From: Spirosoma fluviale
Lineage (GTDB): Bacteria > Bacteroidota > Bacteroidia > Cytophagales > Spirosomataceae
Assembly: GCF_900230225.1 (NCBI RefSeq)
Contig: NZ_OCNH01000002.1
Location: 62,001 to 126,000, forward strand
Reading direction: 5' to 3'
DNA length: 64,000 nt
Below, one piece after another: positions 46,250 through 55,941 of this stretch. The notes under the pieces are model-generated. The model saw nothing but the letters and a program-made list of their open reading frames with translations, made no database searches and was not told the DNA's origin. Positions within the stretch are counted from its first letter, which is position 1. Every line of letters begins with the position of its first letter. The translations under genes were made by a program, and so were the position numbers.

Positions 46250-47110
46250 TCAATACATCCGCTTCGGCGTTGCGCCGTACTGGCTCTTGTAGGCTTTAAT
46301 GAAGTGTGAGACACTTTCGTAACCAATTTCCATACTCACTTCCGAAACGTTCTTATCGGTATTGCGGAGCAGGAAATGGGCATGTTCTAGTCGTTTTCGG
46401 CGTATCCATTGGCCGGGGGAGGTATGGAAATGTTCTTCAAAATCACGCTTGAAGGCTGACAGGCTTCGGCCCGATAGCCTCGATAGCTCGCTCATGGAGA
46501 GGGGCTTGAGGAAGTAGGTGCTCATCAGGTAATCGAGATCGGTTTTTTGGCCCTGGTAGATGTGCCAGAGAATGGCCCGCAGGTGCCGGGCGGTATCTAG
46601 TTCGAGCAGGTGAAGCAGGAGCTCCTGCGATTTAAGTCGCAGTAATTCGTTCAAAAACGGGGTTCTGGCACCAAAATAGGGCAATAAGGAGTTAATAAAT
46701 GTCGCGAAGGTAGATGATGACGTGAAGGACAAGATTGGGTCGTCGGGGAGGGGAGTTTGCAGGTCCTCAAACAGGTTTAGATGCTGGCTAACAAACTCCT
46801 TCAGTGATTTTTCATTCACGAAAAAGACCAGGCTTTTGTAATTGGCGTCGATGGATTCGTTCATCGAATAACAGCCCCGCTGAAAGAAAAGGATCTGGCT
46901 TTTGTGTACGTGTAGTTCCTGGGTAGGTGAGCTGAATTTCTTCTCCCCTTCGAGCACGACAATAACGGCGTGTTCTTCAAAAAAAACCTCGTTCCGTTCG
47001 GGATAGACGTCACTACGGTAGGCCACAAACGTCATCTCCGAACCATCAGGTCGCTGAATGTTCAGCGACTGAAATTGATTGGCCTGAATAGAAGAGGGGA
47101 CGCGGATCAT
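46250..47110 (-). CDS. AraC family transcriptional regulator
   Basis: A 286-residue regulator. The N-terminal ~170 residues are a cupin-type sensor (EVFFEEHAVIVVLEGEKKFS). The C-terminal two helix-turn-helix motifs are SMSELSRLSGRSLSAFKRDF and KNVSEVSMEIGYESVSHFIK, followed by AYKSQYGATPKRMY, which is typical of AraC. It sits between arr and ilvA; the target gene is unknown. A role in ilv control is possible by position only. Confidence 0.88.
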   Translation of the reverse strand: MIRVPSSIQANQFQSLNIQRPDGSEMTFVAYRSDVYPERNEVFFEEHAVIVVLEGEKKFSSPTQELHVHKSQILFFQRGCYSMNESIDANYKSLVFFVNEKSLKEFVSQHLNLFEDLQTPLPDDPILSFTSSSTFATFINSLLPYFGARTPFLNELLRLKSQELLLHLLELDTARHLRAILWHIYQGQKTDLDYLMSTYFLKPLSMSELSRLSGRSLSAFKRDFEEHFHTSPGQWIRRKRLEHAHFLLRNTDKNVSEVSMEIGYESVSHFIKAYKSQYGATPKRMY

Positions 47111-47161
47111 AATACGGATGATTCAGCCAAAGCAACTGCCAGTACTATCAGTTACTACAAA

Positions 47162-48436
47162 CTACACCAAAAACTGAAACAAGTCGGGTTGGTCGTTTAG
47201 GTACTCGAATACGATGTTTTGATCGTGCATACGCTGAATCAGCGGCTCGAAATCTTCGCGGTTCTTCAACTCAATACCAACAACCGCCGGACCGGTTTCG
47301 CGGTTTGTTTTCTTGGCGTATTCAAACCGGCTGATGTCGTCATTAGGGCCAAGTACGTTCAGGAAGTCGCGGAAGGCACCGGCCCGTTGCGGGAATCGGA
47401 TGATGAAGTAATGTTTCAGCCCTTCATATAGGAGTGATCGTTCCTTAATTTCTTCCGTTCGGGTGATGTCGTTATTGCCGCCACCGACCAGACACACGAC
47501 GTTTTTGCCTTTAATTTCGTCTTTCAGGAAGTCCAGCGCAGCAATCGTCAGGGCACCGGCGGGTTCAGCTACGATAGCTTCTTCGTTATACAACTGCAGG
47601 ATAGTTGTACACACCTTACCCTCGGGAATGAGTACCACCCGATCCAGATTTTGACGGCATATTTCAAAGGTGGTATCGCCCACCCGCTTTACAGCGGCTC
47701 CATCTACGAATTTATCGATCTTGTCGAGCGTAACGACGTGACCTTCCTCCATCGCTACTTTCATAGAGGGTGAACCCAGTGGCTCAACGCCAATAAGCTT
47801 TGTTTTGGGACTCAGTTGCCTGAAAACTGTCGAAACGCCCGAGGCTAAACCACCTCCGCCAATAGCCATCAGCAGGTAGTCGATCTTGAAATTAGAGTCT
47901 TTGAAGATTTCCAGCCCAACGGTGCCCTGTCCCTCCATCACCTGCACATCATCGAAAGGATGCACAAATATGCTTTCGTGGGTATCGACAAACTCCATAG
48001 CGGCATGGTAGGCGTCGTCGTAGGTATCGCCAACGAGAACGACCTCAACAAACTCTTTACCGAACAGTTTTACCTGCTTCACCTTCTGGTTCGGCGTAGT
48101 TGTTGGCATGAAGATGGTGCCATGAACGGACATTTTCCGGCAGGCGTAGGCTAGCCCCTGCGCGTGATTACCAGCACTGGCGCACACAACACCTTTAGCC
48201 AGCATCTCCGGCGATAGGCTTGCCATTTTATTATAAGCTCCCCGGATCTTATAGGAGCGGACGACCTGCAAATCTTCGCGTTTAAGGAAAATCTTGGCGC
48301 CGTACCGGTCTGATAGATTAATGTTCTCCTGAAGGGGGGTATGCGTTGCCACGCCCCGAAGCCGTTCGGCGGCTAAATAAATATTGTCGAGGTCTGGGAA
48401 TATAAATTTCGTCTCTCCTTTTACTACCGTGCTCAT
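47162..48436 (-). CDS. ilvA: Threonine ammonia-lyase (threonine dehydratase)
   Basis: A 424-residue PLP enzyme that makes 2-oxobutanoate for isoleucine synthesis. The PLP lysine is in VVRSYKIRGAYNKM. The SAGNHAQG motif (ASAGNHAQGLAYACR) and the phosphate-binding loop MAIGGGGLASGVS are present. The ACT-like C-terminal domain is short (ending EYLNDQPDLFQFLV), which suggests the short biosynthetic form. It is the last gene of ilvD-B-N-C-A. Confidence 0.94.
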   Translation of the reverse strand: MSTVVKGETKFIFPDLDNIYLAAERLRGVATHTPLQENINLSDRYGAKIFLKREDLQVVRSYKIRGAYNKMASLSPEMLAKGVVCASAGNHAQGLAYACRKMSVHGTIFMPTTTPNQKVKQVKLFGKEFVEVVLVGDTYDDAYHAAMEFVDTHESIFVHPFDDVQVMEGQGTVGLEIFKDSNFKIDYLLMAIGGGGLASGVSTVFRQLSPKTKLIGVEPLGSPSMKVAMEEGHVVTLDKIDKFVDGAAVKRVGDTTFEICRQNLDRVVLIPEGKVCTTILQLYNEEAIVAEPAGALTIAALDFLKDEIKGKNVVCLVGGGNNDITRTEEIKERSLLYEGLKHYFIIRFPQRAGAFRDFLNVLGPNDDISRFEYAKKTNRETGPAVVGIELKNREDFEPLIQRMHDQNIVFEYLNDQPDLFQFLV

Positions 48437-48477
48437 AACGTAAAGTTAAACAAACAACGCATAGGGGCGCTGAAAAC

Positions 48478-48546
48478 GTTAATAGGCTATCGGTTATTGA
48501 GTTATTAACGGACAGTCAATAACTCAATAACCGATAACCTATTAAC
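48478..48546 (-). repeat. Intercistronic hairpin between ilvC and ilvA
   Basis: Two 29-nt arms (48478-48506 pairing with 48518-48546, one G-T position) with an 11-nt loop, in the 127-bp gap between ilvC and ilvA. There is no clear T-tract, so partial termination or mRNA processing is more likely than full termination. Confidence 0.75.
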
Positions 48547-48563
48547 TTAATCACTAAAGAAAA

Positions 48564-49607
48564 CTAGGTCCGCTCTGGGCGCAACGAACGGACAGCTTTA
48601 CCCGCCTGCCACATTTCCGATTCGCGGAGTTCGGCCAGTTCAACTTCCAGTTTCTCGCGGTAGTCGGGCTGCGAGTTGCGGGTAATGCTGATTTCTGCCT
48701 GCTCCTGCGTTTTTACCGAGTTATATAATTGTTCAAAAACGGGCTTGGTGGCATCGCGGAACGGCTTCCACCAATCGAGGGCACCACGTTGGGCGGTTGT
48801 CGAACAGTTGGCGTACATCCAGTCCATACCGTTTTCGGCCACCAGCGGCATTAGCGACTGGGTTAACTCTTCAACCGTTTCGTTGAAGGCTTCAGACGGG
48901 CTGTGGCCATTGGCGCGCAGTACTTCGTATTGAGCGGCAAAAATACCCTGGATAGCACCCATCAGCGTACCACGTTCGCCGGTTAAGTCAGACGTTACTT
49001 CTTTATAGAAATCAGTTTCGAACAGGTAGCCCGAACCCACACCGATACCCATTGCAATGGCTTTGGTGCGTGCGTTGCCCGATGCATCCTGATAGATAGC
49101 AAAGCTGGAATTCAGCCCTTTGCCTTCTACGAACAACCGGCGCAGCGATGTTCCCGAACCTTTAGGAGCTACGAGGAATACATCGACATCGGCAGGAGGA
49201 ACGATACCGGTTTTTTCTTTATACGTTACGCCGAAACCGTGCGAGAAATACAGCGATTTGCCGGGTTTCAGGGCGGCTTTCACCGTTGGCCACAGTTCGA
49301 TCTGAGCGGCATCGGAGAGCAGGAAGCAAATGATCGTACCTTTTTCCAACGCTTCTTCGATTTCGAACAGCGTTTCGCCCGGTACCCAGCCATCGGCAAT
49401 GGCTTTGTCGAACGTTTTGCCTTTACGTTGTCCAACGATCACGTTGAAGCCATTATCGCGCATGTTCAACGACTGGCCGGGGCCTTGTACGCCGTAACCG
49501 ATAACCGCAATGGTTTCATTGGCCAGCACCTCACGGGCTTTTTCTAACGGAAATTCTTCCCGTGTTACAACTTGTTCCTCAACTCCTCCGAAATTAATCG
49601 TTGCCAT
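48564..49607 (-). CDS. ilvC: Ketol-acid reductoisomerase
   Basis: A 347-residue class I reductoisomerase, NADPH- and Mg-dependent, in valine/isoleucine synthesis. The dinucleotide motif is IAVIGYGVQGPGQS (GxGxxG). Catalytic acidic segments are in ERGTLMGAIQGIFAAQYEVL and HSPSEAFNETVEELTQ. The start at 49607 (MATINFGGVEEQVV) is standard; an in-frame ATG at 49667 would add 20 residues of no family match. Confidence 0.96.
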   Translation of the reverse strand: MATINFGGVEEQVVTREEFPLEKAREVLANETIAVIGYGVQGPGQSLNMRDNGFNVIVGQRKGKTFDKAIADGWVPGETLFEIEEALEKGTIICFLLSDAAQIELWPTVKAALKPGKSLYFSHGFGVTYKEKTGIVPPADVDVFLVAPKGSGTSLRRLFVEGKGLNSSFAIYQDASGNARTKAIAMGIGVGSGYLFETDFYKEVTSDLTGERGTLMGAIQGIFAAQYEVLRANGHSPSEAFNETVEELTQSLMPLVAENGMDWMYANCSTTAQRGALDWWKPFRDATKPVFEQLYNSVKTQEQAEISITRNSQPDYREKLEVELAELRESEMWQAGKAVRSLRPERT

Positions 49608-49648
49608 GTTTAATTGGTTTTGTACTCGTATTGTAGGATTGTGATTGG

Positions 49649-50182
49649 TTATAAATAATAAGCCCATTCAGACTCGGGCAGGTACTCGACCAGGCCTTTT
49701 TCCGTCTTGCCAACAGCGACGCGGCCCGACCGAACGAACTCCAGGATCTCGTACTGCTTGAGGTAGCCGAAAAACTCGAAAATTTCGGTGTCGTTACCGG
49801 TTTTTTCGATAACGACGTAATCCAGTCCCCAGTAAACGACCCAAGCTTTATACTCTTTATTGATCGTTTCGACATCCAGTGATTTACTGCCCAGCGGAGT
49901 CGAAATTTTGAAAAGCGCAATTTCGTTATAGACGATCTCATCGTTGAGGTAGCCGAAAACGGCCATCACTTCCACGATCTTGCGAATCTGACGAACAAGT
50001 TTTTCAACCTCTTCCCGCGATTCGTGTTTGATAACGATTGTAAACCGAGATATCCCTTTGCGCTCCGTTTCCGAAACGGTCAGGCTTTCGATGTTAATGC
50101 GCCGACGGGTGAAAATGATCGTGATGCGGTTCAGCAGCCCGATGGTATTTTCGGTAAATATGCAGATCGTGTAGGTCGTCAT
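49649..50182 (-). CDS. ilvN: Acetolactate synthase small (regulatory) subunit
   Basis: A 177-residue ACT-domain subunit that gives feedback inhibition by valine. The N-terminal ACT domain is TTYTICIFTENTIGLLNRIT followed by IIFTRRRINIESLTVSETER. The start ATG at 50182 follows the ilvB stop by 1 bp, so the subunits are translationally coupled. The protein is slightly longer than the E. coli IlvN and closer to IlvH. Confidence 0.94.
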   Translation of the reverse strand: MTTYTICIFTENTIGLLNRITIIFTRRRINIESLTVSETERKGISRFTIVIKHESREEVEKLVRQIRKIVEVMAVFGYLNDEIVYNEIALFKISTPLGSKSLDVETINKEYKAWVVYWGLDYVVIEKTGNDTEIFEFFGYLKQYEILEFVRSGRVAVGKTEKGLVEYLPESEWAYYL

Positions 50183-50183
50183 C

Positions 50184-51950
50184 TTATTTAAGTCTAATCT
50201 GCGAAACGCTGGCCCCTGCGGGAACCATCGGAAATACGTTCTCCTCTTTTTCCACAATCACTTCGAGCAGGAATGGCCCTTCATGTGCCAGCATGGTGTC
50301 AAGGGCGTCGGACAGGTTATCCCGTTGATCGCAGGTTTGTCCGTCCATTCCAAAGCCACGAGCAATGGTGATAAAATCAGGGTTTTGCAGCTCTACGAAC
50401 GAATAGCGCCGTTCGTGGAACAACTGCTGCCACTGGCGCACCATACCCAGAAAGTTATTATTCAGGATGATGGCTTTAACGGGCTGTTTGTTCTGCACAA
50501 TGGTGCCAAGCTCCTGAAGGGTCATCTGGAAACAGCCATCGCCAATGATGGCTACCACCTGGCGGTCGGGAGCACCAACCTGTGCGCCAAAAGCGGCCGG
50601 TAGAGCAAAGCCCATGGTGCCCATTCCTCCCGACGTAACCAGACTGTTTGGTCGGCGGAACTGGTAATAACGAGAGGCCATCATCTGGTGCTGACCAACG
50701 TCCGTTACCAGCACGGCTTCGCCTTTTGTTTTCTGCGACAGCATGTCGATTACCTCGGCCATTCTGATTTTGCCGTTCAGATTTGTCAGTTCAGGAACCG
50801 TAATGGTTTCGTTTTCGATCGCATCGAACTTCCGAAACTCGTTACGCCATACCGTGTGGTCATTCGGCTTAACGAGGGGTAGTAATGCTTTTAGTACTTC
50901 TTTGGCATCGCCAATAACAGGGGCATCTGCCCGGATAATTTTGTCAATCTCCGAGGGGTCGATTTCAATATGAACAACTTTTGCCTGTTTAATGAACTTG
51001 CTGGCATCGCCGGTTACGCGGTCGTCGAAGCGCATACCAATGGCAATGATCACATCGGCCTGATCGGTCATGACGTTCGGGCCGTAATTGCCATGCATGC
51101 CCAGCCAGCCCACGTACAAAGGGTGATTGGTCGAAATAGTTGATTGCCCAAGTAGGGTTGTGGCTACCGGAATGCCCGTTTTCTCGGCAAATTCGATCAG
51201 TTCGGCTTCAGCTTTGGCAATCTGAATACCGTGACCTGCAAATATATAGGGACGCTTGGCTGAGTTGATCAGGTTAGCCGCTGCTTCGACCTGTTCCTGT
51301 TTCGGAATCCGCCGTGGTCGATAACTGACCAGACTCTGACAGCGTTCGTATACGAAGGGCTTCGTCATTAACTCCAGCTGCGAGCTTTTGGTCATGTCGA
51401 TCAGGACCGGACCCGGCCGACCCGACTGTGCGATGTAGAAGGCTTTAGCCAGTATTTCGGGCACTTCGTTCGCATCCGTAATCTGGTAGTTCCATTTCGT
51501 GATCGGCATGGTAACGCCCATGACATCCGCTTCCTGAAACGCATCGGTACCCAGCAGTTTTTTGCCAACTTGCCCAACAATGCAAACCAATGGCGTGGAG
51601 TCAATCAGCGCATCGGCAATGGCCGTCACCAGATTAGTCGCTCCCGGCCCCGAGGTAACAAGGCAGATACCGGCCCGGCCTGTTACGCGGGCGTAGCCCT
51701 GTGCGGCATGACCGGCCCCTTGTTCGTGCCGAACCAGAATGTGGTTTAGTTGATCCTGATAGTCGTAAAGAGCATCATAGACGGGCATGATAGCACCACC
51801 GGGGTAACCAAAAATAGTTTCTACGCCTTCGGCTAGCAGGCATCTCATCAGGGCGTGCGAGCCGTTGATGTATGTAGCATCCGGAGCAACCACTGGGGCT
51901 GTATCTACTGCGTGAGCGGTTTCCGGTTTAATACTGGCGATTGCTTCCAT
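50184..51950 (-). CDS. ilvB: Acetolactate synthase large subunit
   Basis: A 588-residue ThDP enzyme that condenses pyruvate with pyruvate or 2-oxobutanoate. The catalytic Glu is in VRHEQGAGHAAQGYARVTGR, and the ThDP/Mg motif begins IGDGCFQMTLQELGTIVQNK and continues with ILNNNFLGMVRQWQ. N-terminal FGYPGGAIMPVYDALYD is standard. It lies 54 bp after ilvD and 1 bp before ilvN. Confidence 0.97.
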   Translation of the reverse strand: MEAIASIKPETAHAVDTAPVVAPDATYINGSHALMRCLLAEGVETIFGYPGGAIMPVYDALYDYQDQLNHILVRHEQGAGHAAQGYARVTGRAGICLVTSGPGATNLVTAIADALIDSTPLVCIVGQVGKKLLGTDAFQEADVMGVTMPITKWNYQITDANEVPEILAKAFYIAQSGRPGPVLIDMTKSSQLELMTKPFVYERCQSLVSYRPRRIPKQEQVEAAANLINSAKRPYIFAGHGIQIAKAEAELIEFAEKTGIPVATTLLGQSTISTNHPLYVGWLGMHGNYGPNVMTDQADVIIAIGMRFDDRVTGDASKFIKQAKVVHIEIDPSEIDKIIRADAPVIGDAKEVLKALLPLVKPNDHTVWRNEFRKFDAIENETITVPELTNLNGKIRMAEVIDMLSQKTKGEAVLVTDVGQHQMMASRYYQFRRPNSLVTSGGMGTMGFALPAAFGAQVGAPDRQVVAIIGDGCFQMTLQELGTIVQNKQPVKAIILNNNFLGMVRQWQQLFHERRYSFVELQNPDFITIARGFGMDGQTCDQRDNLSDALDTMLAHEGPFLLEVIVEKEENVFPMVPAGASVSQIRLK

Positions 51951-52004
51951 GATGTATGATCAATTTTAAGGTCTTCTTCAGTTTGTTGATTTACTGTTGT
52001 TCAG

Positions 52005-53705
52005 TTACGCTTCGTCTGTTACACAGCCTTCACTCGCTGATTTTACGTTGCGGATGTACTTACCCAACACCCCTTTTGTAAATCGGGGAGCCGATTGGTT
52101 CCATTCGCTTTTACGCTGTGCCATCTCCTCATCGGAAATGTGCAGGATCAACTGGCGGGTAGTGGCGTCGATAGTGATGCGGTCGCCGTCGTGTACCAGC
52201 GCAATGGGACCACCGTCGAAAGCTTCCGGGGTCACGTGACCTACCACAAAGCCGTGGGTTCCGCCTGAGAAACGTCCGTCGGTAATCAAGGCTACTTTGT
52301 CGCCCAGACCCGCGCCCATGATAGCCGAGGTTGGTTTCAGCATCTCGCTCATGCCCGGACCGCCTTTGGGACCTGCATTCCGGATAACGATCACCTGACC
52401 CGGTAAAATCTCACCCTTCTGGAGCGCGTCGATTACTTCGCCTTCGTGCTCACACACTTTCGCGGTGCCATCGAACTGCATGCCCTCTTTACCCGTAATC
52501 TTAGCGACAGCGCCTGTTGGTGACAGGTTGCCCCGCATAATCTGGATATGGCCGGTTGCTTTGATCGGGTTGCTCAGTGGTCGGACAATCTGTTGTTTCT
52601 CAAAATCAAGATCGGGCGCATCCGCCAGATTCTCGGCAACTGTTTTGCCGGTTACCGTCAGGCAGTCGCCGTGCAGCATGCCGTTCTGATAGAGGTATTT
52701 CATCACGGCCGGTACGCCCCCAATTTCGAGCATATCCTCCATGTAATATTTGCCACTTGGCTTCAGATCGGCCAGAAACGGAACCCGGTCGCTGATCGCC
52801 TGAATTTCGTCGAGGGTTAGCTCGATACCGGCCGCCCGGGCAATGGCCAGGTAGTGGAGTACGGCATTTGTAGAACCACCCAGCGCCATCACAATCGTGA
52901 GCGCGTTTTCGAGCGATTTGCGGGTAATGATATCGGCAGGGGTAATGTTGCGTTCGAGCAGGACGCGCATGGCGGCCCCAATTTTTTTGCACTCCTCCTG
53001 CTTACCAGTATGGGTGGCGGGGTAGCTGCTGCTGAACGGCAGGCTTAGGCCCATGGCTTCAATGCTGCTGGCCATGGTATTGGCCGTATACATACCACCA
53101 CAGGCACCGGCACCCGGAATGGAGTTTTTGATAACCCCCTCGTAATCTTCGTCGGAGATATTTCCTGCGTATTTCTTGCCCAGCGCTTCAAACGCCGAAA
53201 CGATGTCCAGTTTCTGTCCTTTATAATGACCTGACCGGATTGTTCCTCCGTAGACCATAATGCCCGGCCGATCGAGACGGGCCATGGCCATAACAGCACC
53301 GGGCATATTTTTGTCACAACCTACTACCGTAACCACACCATCATACCATTGAGCTGCTACTACCGACTCAATCGAATCGGCAATCAAATCTCGGCTGGGG
53401 AGCGAGTAGCGCATGCCATCGTTCCCGTTGGTCATGCCGTCTGATACGCCAATAGTATTGAAAATCAATCCGACCAGTCCGTTAGCCGTAATGCCCTGCT
53501 TTACATAAACAGATAAGCCGTTGAGGTGCATGTTGCAGGTGTTTCCTTCATACCCCGTGCTGGCAATGCCAATCTGAGGCTTTTGCATGTCCTCCTCACT
53601 CAGACCTACTCCATATAGCATAGCTTTCGCAGCTGGATTACTTATTTCCTGGGTGAGAGTACGACTAAAACGGTTTAGTTCGGTAGTTGACTGGTCGGTA
53701 AGCAT
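52005..53705 (-). CDS. ilvD: Dihydroxy-acid dehydratase
   Basis: A 566-residue iron-sulfur dehydratase of the ilv pathway. The cluster cysteines are in [20 protein letters not shown] and [14 protein letters not shown]. The C-terminal motif [20 protein letters not shown] and the [20 protein letters not shown] stretch are conserved. The start is at 53705 or 53714. It is the first gene of the operon. A 14-bp palindrome lies 11 bp before it. Confidence 0.96.
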   Translation of the reverse strand: MLTDQSTTELNRFSRTLTQEISNPAAKAMLYGVGLSEEDMQKPQIGIASTGYEGNTCNMHLNGLSVYVKQGITANGLVGLIFNTIGVSDGMTNGNDGMRYSLPSRDLIADSIESVVAAQWYDGVVTVVGCDKNMPGAVMAMARLDRPGIMVYGGTIRSGHYKGQKLDIVSAFEALGKKYAGNISDEDYEGVIKNSIPGAGACGGMYTANTMASSIEAMGLSLPFSSSYPATHTGKQEECKKIGAAMRVLLERNITPADIITRKSLENALTIVMALGGSTNAVLHYLAIARAAGIELTLDEIQAISDRVPFLADLKPSGKYYMEDMLEIGGVPAVMKYLYQNGMLHGDCLTVTGKTVAENLADAPDLDFEKQQIVRPLSNPIKATGHIQIMRGNLSPTGAVAKITGKEGMQFDGTAKVCEHEGEVIDALQKGEILPGQVIVIRNAGPKGGPGMSEMLKPTSAIMGAGLGDKVALITDGRFSGGTHGFVVGHVTPEAFDGGPIALVHDGDRITIDATTRQLILHISDEEMAQRKSEWNQSAPRFTKGVLGKYIRNVKSASEGCVTDEA

Positions 53706-53716
53706 AATTAACATTT

Positions 53717-53730
53717 AGCGAAATTTCGCT
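53717..53730. promoter_or_regulatory. Palindrome in the ilvD leader
   Basis: AGCGAAATTTCGCT, a perfect 14-bp palindrome 11 bp before the ilvD start at 53705. Position and symmetry suggest an operator or a leader hairpin that covers the translation start. Confidence 0.45.
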
Positions 53731-53793
53731 GATAGTGTAATAACGCCGTAAATTAAGCCGATGTTTCTGGGAAAGGCAAGAAAAAACAGATTA

Positions 53794-53826
53794 TTTGTTC
53801 GGTAAAATTCGACTGTATTAATTTTG
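53794..53826 (+). promoter_or_regulatory. Promoter of murQ
   Basis: TTTG (53794-53797) and TAATTTTG (53819-53826) with 21 bp between them fit the Bacteroidota promoter. The -7 box ends only 4 bp before the murQ ATG, so transcription would begin at or very near the start codon. Confidence 0.6.
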
Positions 53827-53830
53827 AACC

Positions 53831-54643
53831 ATGACAACAGAAACGACTTCCCATTACGACCATTTAGAGCAAATGTCGGTTCACGACTTGCTGACGAATA
53901 TTAATAAAGAAGACAAGACAGTACCGATGGCGGTTGAGCGGGCAATCCCACAAATTGAAGCTCTCGTTGCGCAAATTGTTATCCGCATGAAGCAGGGTGG
54001 CCGACTTATTTACATCGGTGCCGGTACGAGTGGTCGGCTGGGGGTTGTCGATGCCTCCGAATGCCCGCCAACTTATGGTGTGCCGCCCGATCTGGTTATT
54101 GGTTTGATGGCTGGTGGCGACGGTGCTATTCGAAAGGCGGTTGAATTTGCTGAAGATGATGCCGAACAGGCCTGGAAAGATATAGCTCCGTACCATCCCG
54201 ACGAGCTGGATACAGTTATTGGTATTGCGGCATCGGGCCGAACGCCCTATGTAATTGGTGGCCTGAACCAGGCTCGGAAAGCTGGACTGTTGACGGGATG
54301 CATCGTTTGCAATGCAGGTTCGGCGGTGGCGCAGGCGGCAGAGTTTCCGGTAGAGGTGGTTACCGGGCCGGAGTTTGTGACCGGAAGTACCCGTATGAAA
54401 GCGGGAACGGCGCAAAAGCTGGTGTTGAACATGATCTCAACGGCAGTGATGATTCAGTTGGGACGCGTGAAAGGAAACAAGATGGTCGATATGCAACTGA
54501 CCAATATTAAGCTACAGGACCGGGCCGCTAAAATGGTTATGAGCGAAATTGGTGTAGACCGCGAGCAGGCCGAAGGGCTGTTGAAACAATTCGGTAATGT
54601 TCGGGGCGCTATCGAAGGGTTTGCCCGGATGAATTCCTTATAA
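53831..54643 (+). CDS. murQ: N-acetylmuramic acid 6-phosphate etherase
   Basis: A 270-residue SIS-domain enzyme that cleaves the lactyl ether of MurNAc-6-P to give GlcNAc-6-P in peptidoglycan recycling. The SIS motif and phosphate site are RLIYIGAGTSGRLGVVDASE and CPPTYG. GIAASGRTPYVIGGLNQARK and FVTGSTRMKAGTAQKLVLNM are conserved. It is somewhat shorter than the ~300-residue E. coli form. The gene is divergent from the ilv operon and stands alone. Confidence 0.95.
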   Translation: MTTETTSHYDHLEQMSVHDLLTNINKEDKTVPMAVERAIPQIEALVAQIVIRMKQGGRLIYIGAGTSGRLGVVDASECPPTYGVPPDLVIGLMAGGDGAIRKAVEFAEDDAEQAWKDIAPYHPDELDTVIGIAASGRTPYVIGGLNQARKAGLLTGCIVCNAGSAVAQAAEFPVEVVTGPEFVTGSTRMKAGTAQKLVLNMISTAVMIQLGRVKGNKMVDMQLTNIKLQDRAAKMVMSEIGVDREQAEGLLKQFGNVRGAIEGFARMNSL

Positions 54644-54685
54644 GCTAAATGATCTAGGTCGTTGATATGCTCGCACCAGCTTTAA

Positions 54686-55933
54686 CTAAAAATTAAGCGA
54701 AATGCCCGCCCGGCCGGTTCGCTGCGTTTTCTGTAGTGGCTCGCATTTAGTCAGGAGTGTTCCTGTTTCGGCCAGGCAACGGATAAGGGAAAAGCAGCCT
54801 ACCGATGGAGTCGCTTTGGCCGCGAGCAGGGGATGTGCATAGGTGTCAAGAACCAGATGCCAGCCCGCCTGTTTGCTATCGGGAAAATGCTGAAAGGTGT
54901 AATCATGAATACGCTTGAACCATTTCAGGCAGTCGGGCTGACGGGTGTGTACGTAGCTTTTTAGTAAGGCCGTCAGCGCTTCGACCTGTACCCAGGCCCA
55001 TTTCTGCTGCCAGTCTGGAAAAATTGATGCCTGTTGCTTAAAATCAACGTATTGATTTAAACCTGCATTGGTTTCGTCCCAGGCCTGATCGCAAAGACGC
55101 AAACACCAGCCAGCGACCTGCATTGCTAGCTTGCGATGGTTATTGATACCGGGCGTGTTCTTAAGTGATGCGCTCTCCGCGTAAAAGTCCAGGAGATAAC
55201 CGGCCGTTTGGAACGTTAGCCCTACGTTTAACCGTCGGCCTTCGGGAGTGTTGATGAACGCGCCTTCGGGTAAGACATTGTCGAGAAGTGTTTCGGAGCG
55301 TCGATCTAAAAACTCGTGCTGTATTTCGTGTATAATAAGGTCGGTTGTTTCTTTTCCTGTTTCTTCACCCAGCAGTGGCTGCATGTCCAGGACCAGTTTG
55401 AGTAGGGCAATCGCTTCGCTCAATTGTTGTACGTGCCGAAAGCTACCGACGGTATGCACCTGTTCGGCCCGGATGTCGGCCCGGCGTTCGAGCAAGTTGG
55501 TAAATGTTTGCTTTGCCAGCATCGCCCATTCATCCTCTCCGGTAGCGCGATGGAGTTGTGCGTACGCCATCGTTGTGAAACAATCCGGAAGTAAATCGGC
55601 TGATTGGCTAACCGGACGACCTCGTCGGTCGAGCTGGGCGTAGCAGTCCAGACTATCCTGGTGCGCGAATTGGCTCAGAAATATAGCACCATGCCGGGCG
55701 TGTTCGAGCCAGGCGGGTTGCCTGTCGAGGGTGTTGTGTAACCACGAAAAAGCCCATACTTGCTGGGCTTGTAGTAGTATGGACTTATCACCCTCAATAA
55801 CCTCTCCCGATGCTGACAACAGATCGAAATAGCCGCCACACAGTTCATCCCGGCTATTTTTGAGCCAGAAGGGAACAACTTGTTGAAGCAGTGCCTGTTG
55901 ATATGCAGAAGAAAGTTTTTGAAAATCGAGCAC
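54686..55933 (-). CDS. AGE-family epimerase/isomerase
   Basis: A 415-residue protein of the N-acylglucosamine 2-epimerase (AGE) family, an alpha6/alpha6 barrel acting on amino sugars or cellobiose-like sugars. Family features are GGYFDLLSASGEV, LQAQQVWAFSWLHNTL, RHVQQLSEAIALLKLVLDMQ and WAWVQVEALTALLKSYVHTR. I prefer the GTG at 55933 (MLDFQKLSSAYQQAL) because the ATG at 56017 would place the N-terminus inside the long hairpin downstream of lon. It converges on murQ, and a link with amino-sugar recycling is suggestive but not proven. Confidence 0.8.
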   Translation of the reverse strand: MLDFQKLSSAYQQALLQQVVPFWLKNSRDELCGGYFDLLSASGEVIEGDKSILLQAQQVWAFSWLHNTLDRQPAWLEHARHGAIFLSQFAHQDSLDCYAQLDRRGRPVSQSADLLPDCFTTMAYAQLHRATGEDEWAMLAKQTFTNLLERRADIRAEQVHTVGSFRHVQQLSEAIALLKLVLDMQPLLGEETGKETTDLIIHEIQHEFLDRRSETLLDNVLPEGAFINTPEGRRLNVGLTFQTAGYLLDFYAESASLKNTPGINNHRKLAMQVAGWCLRLCDQAWDETNAGLNQYVDFKQQASIFPDWQQKWAWVQVEALTALLKSYVHTRQPDCLKWFKRIHDYTFQHFPDSKQAGWHLVLDTYAHPLLAAKATPSVGCFSLIRCLAETGTLLTKCEPLQKTQRTGRAGISLNF

Positions 55934-55941
55934 AGCGTAAA

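Noticed and set aside
48564-49667. A longer ilvC start at 49667
   Set aside because: The added residues are not family-like; ATG at 49607 gives the normal N-terminus.
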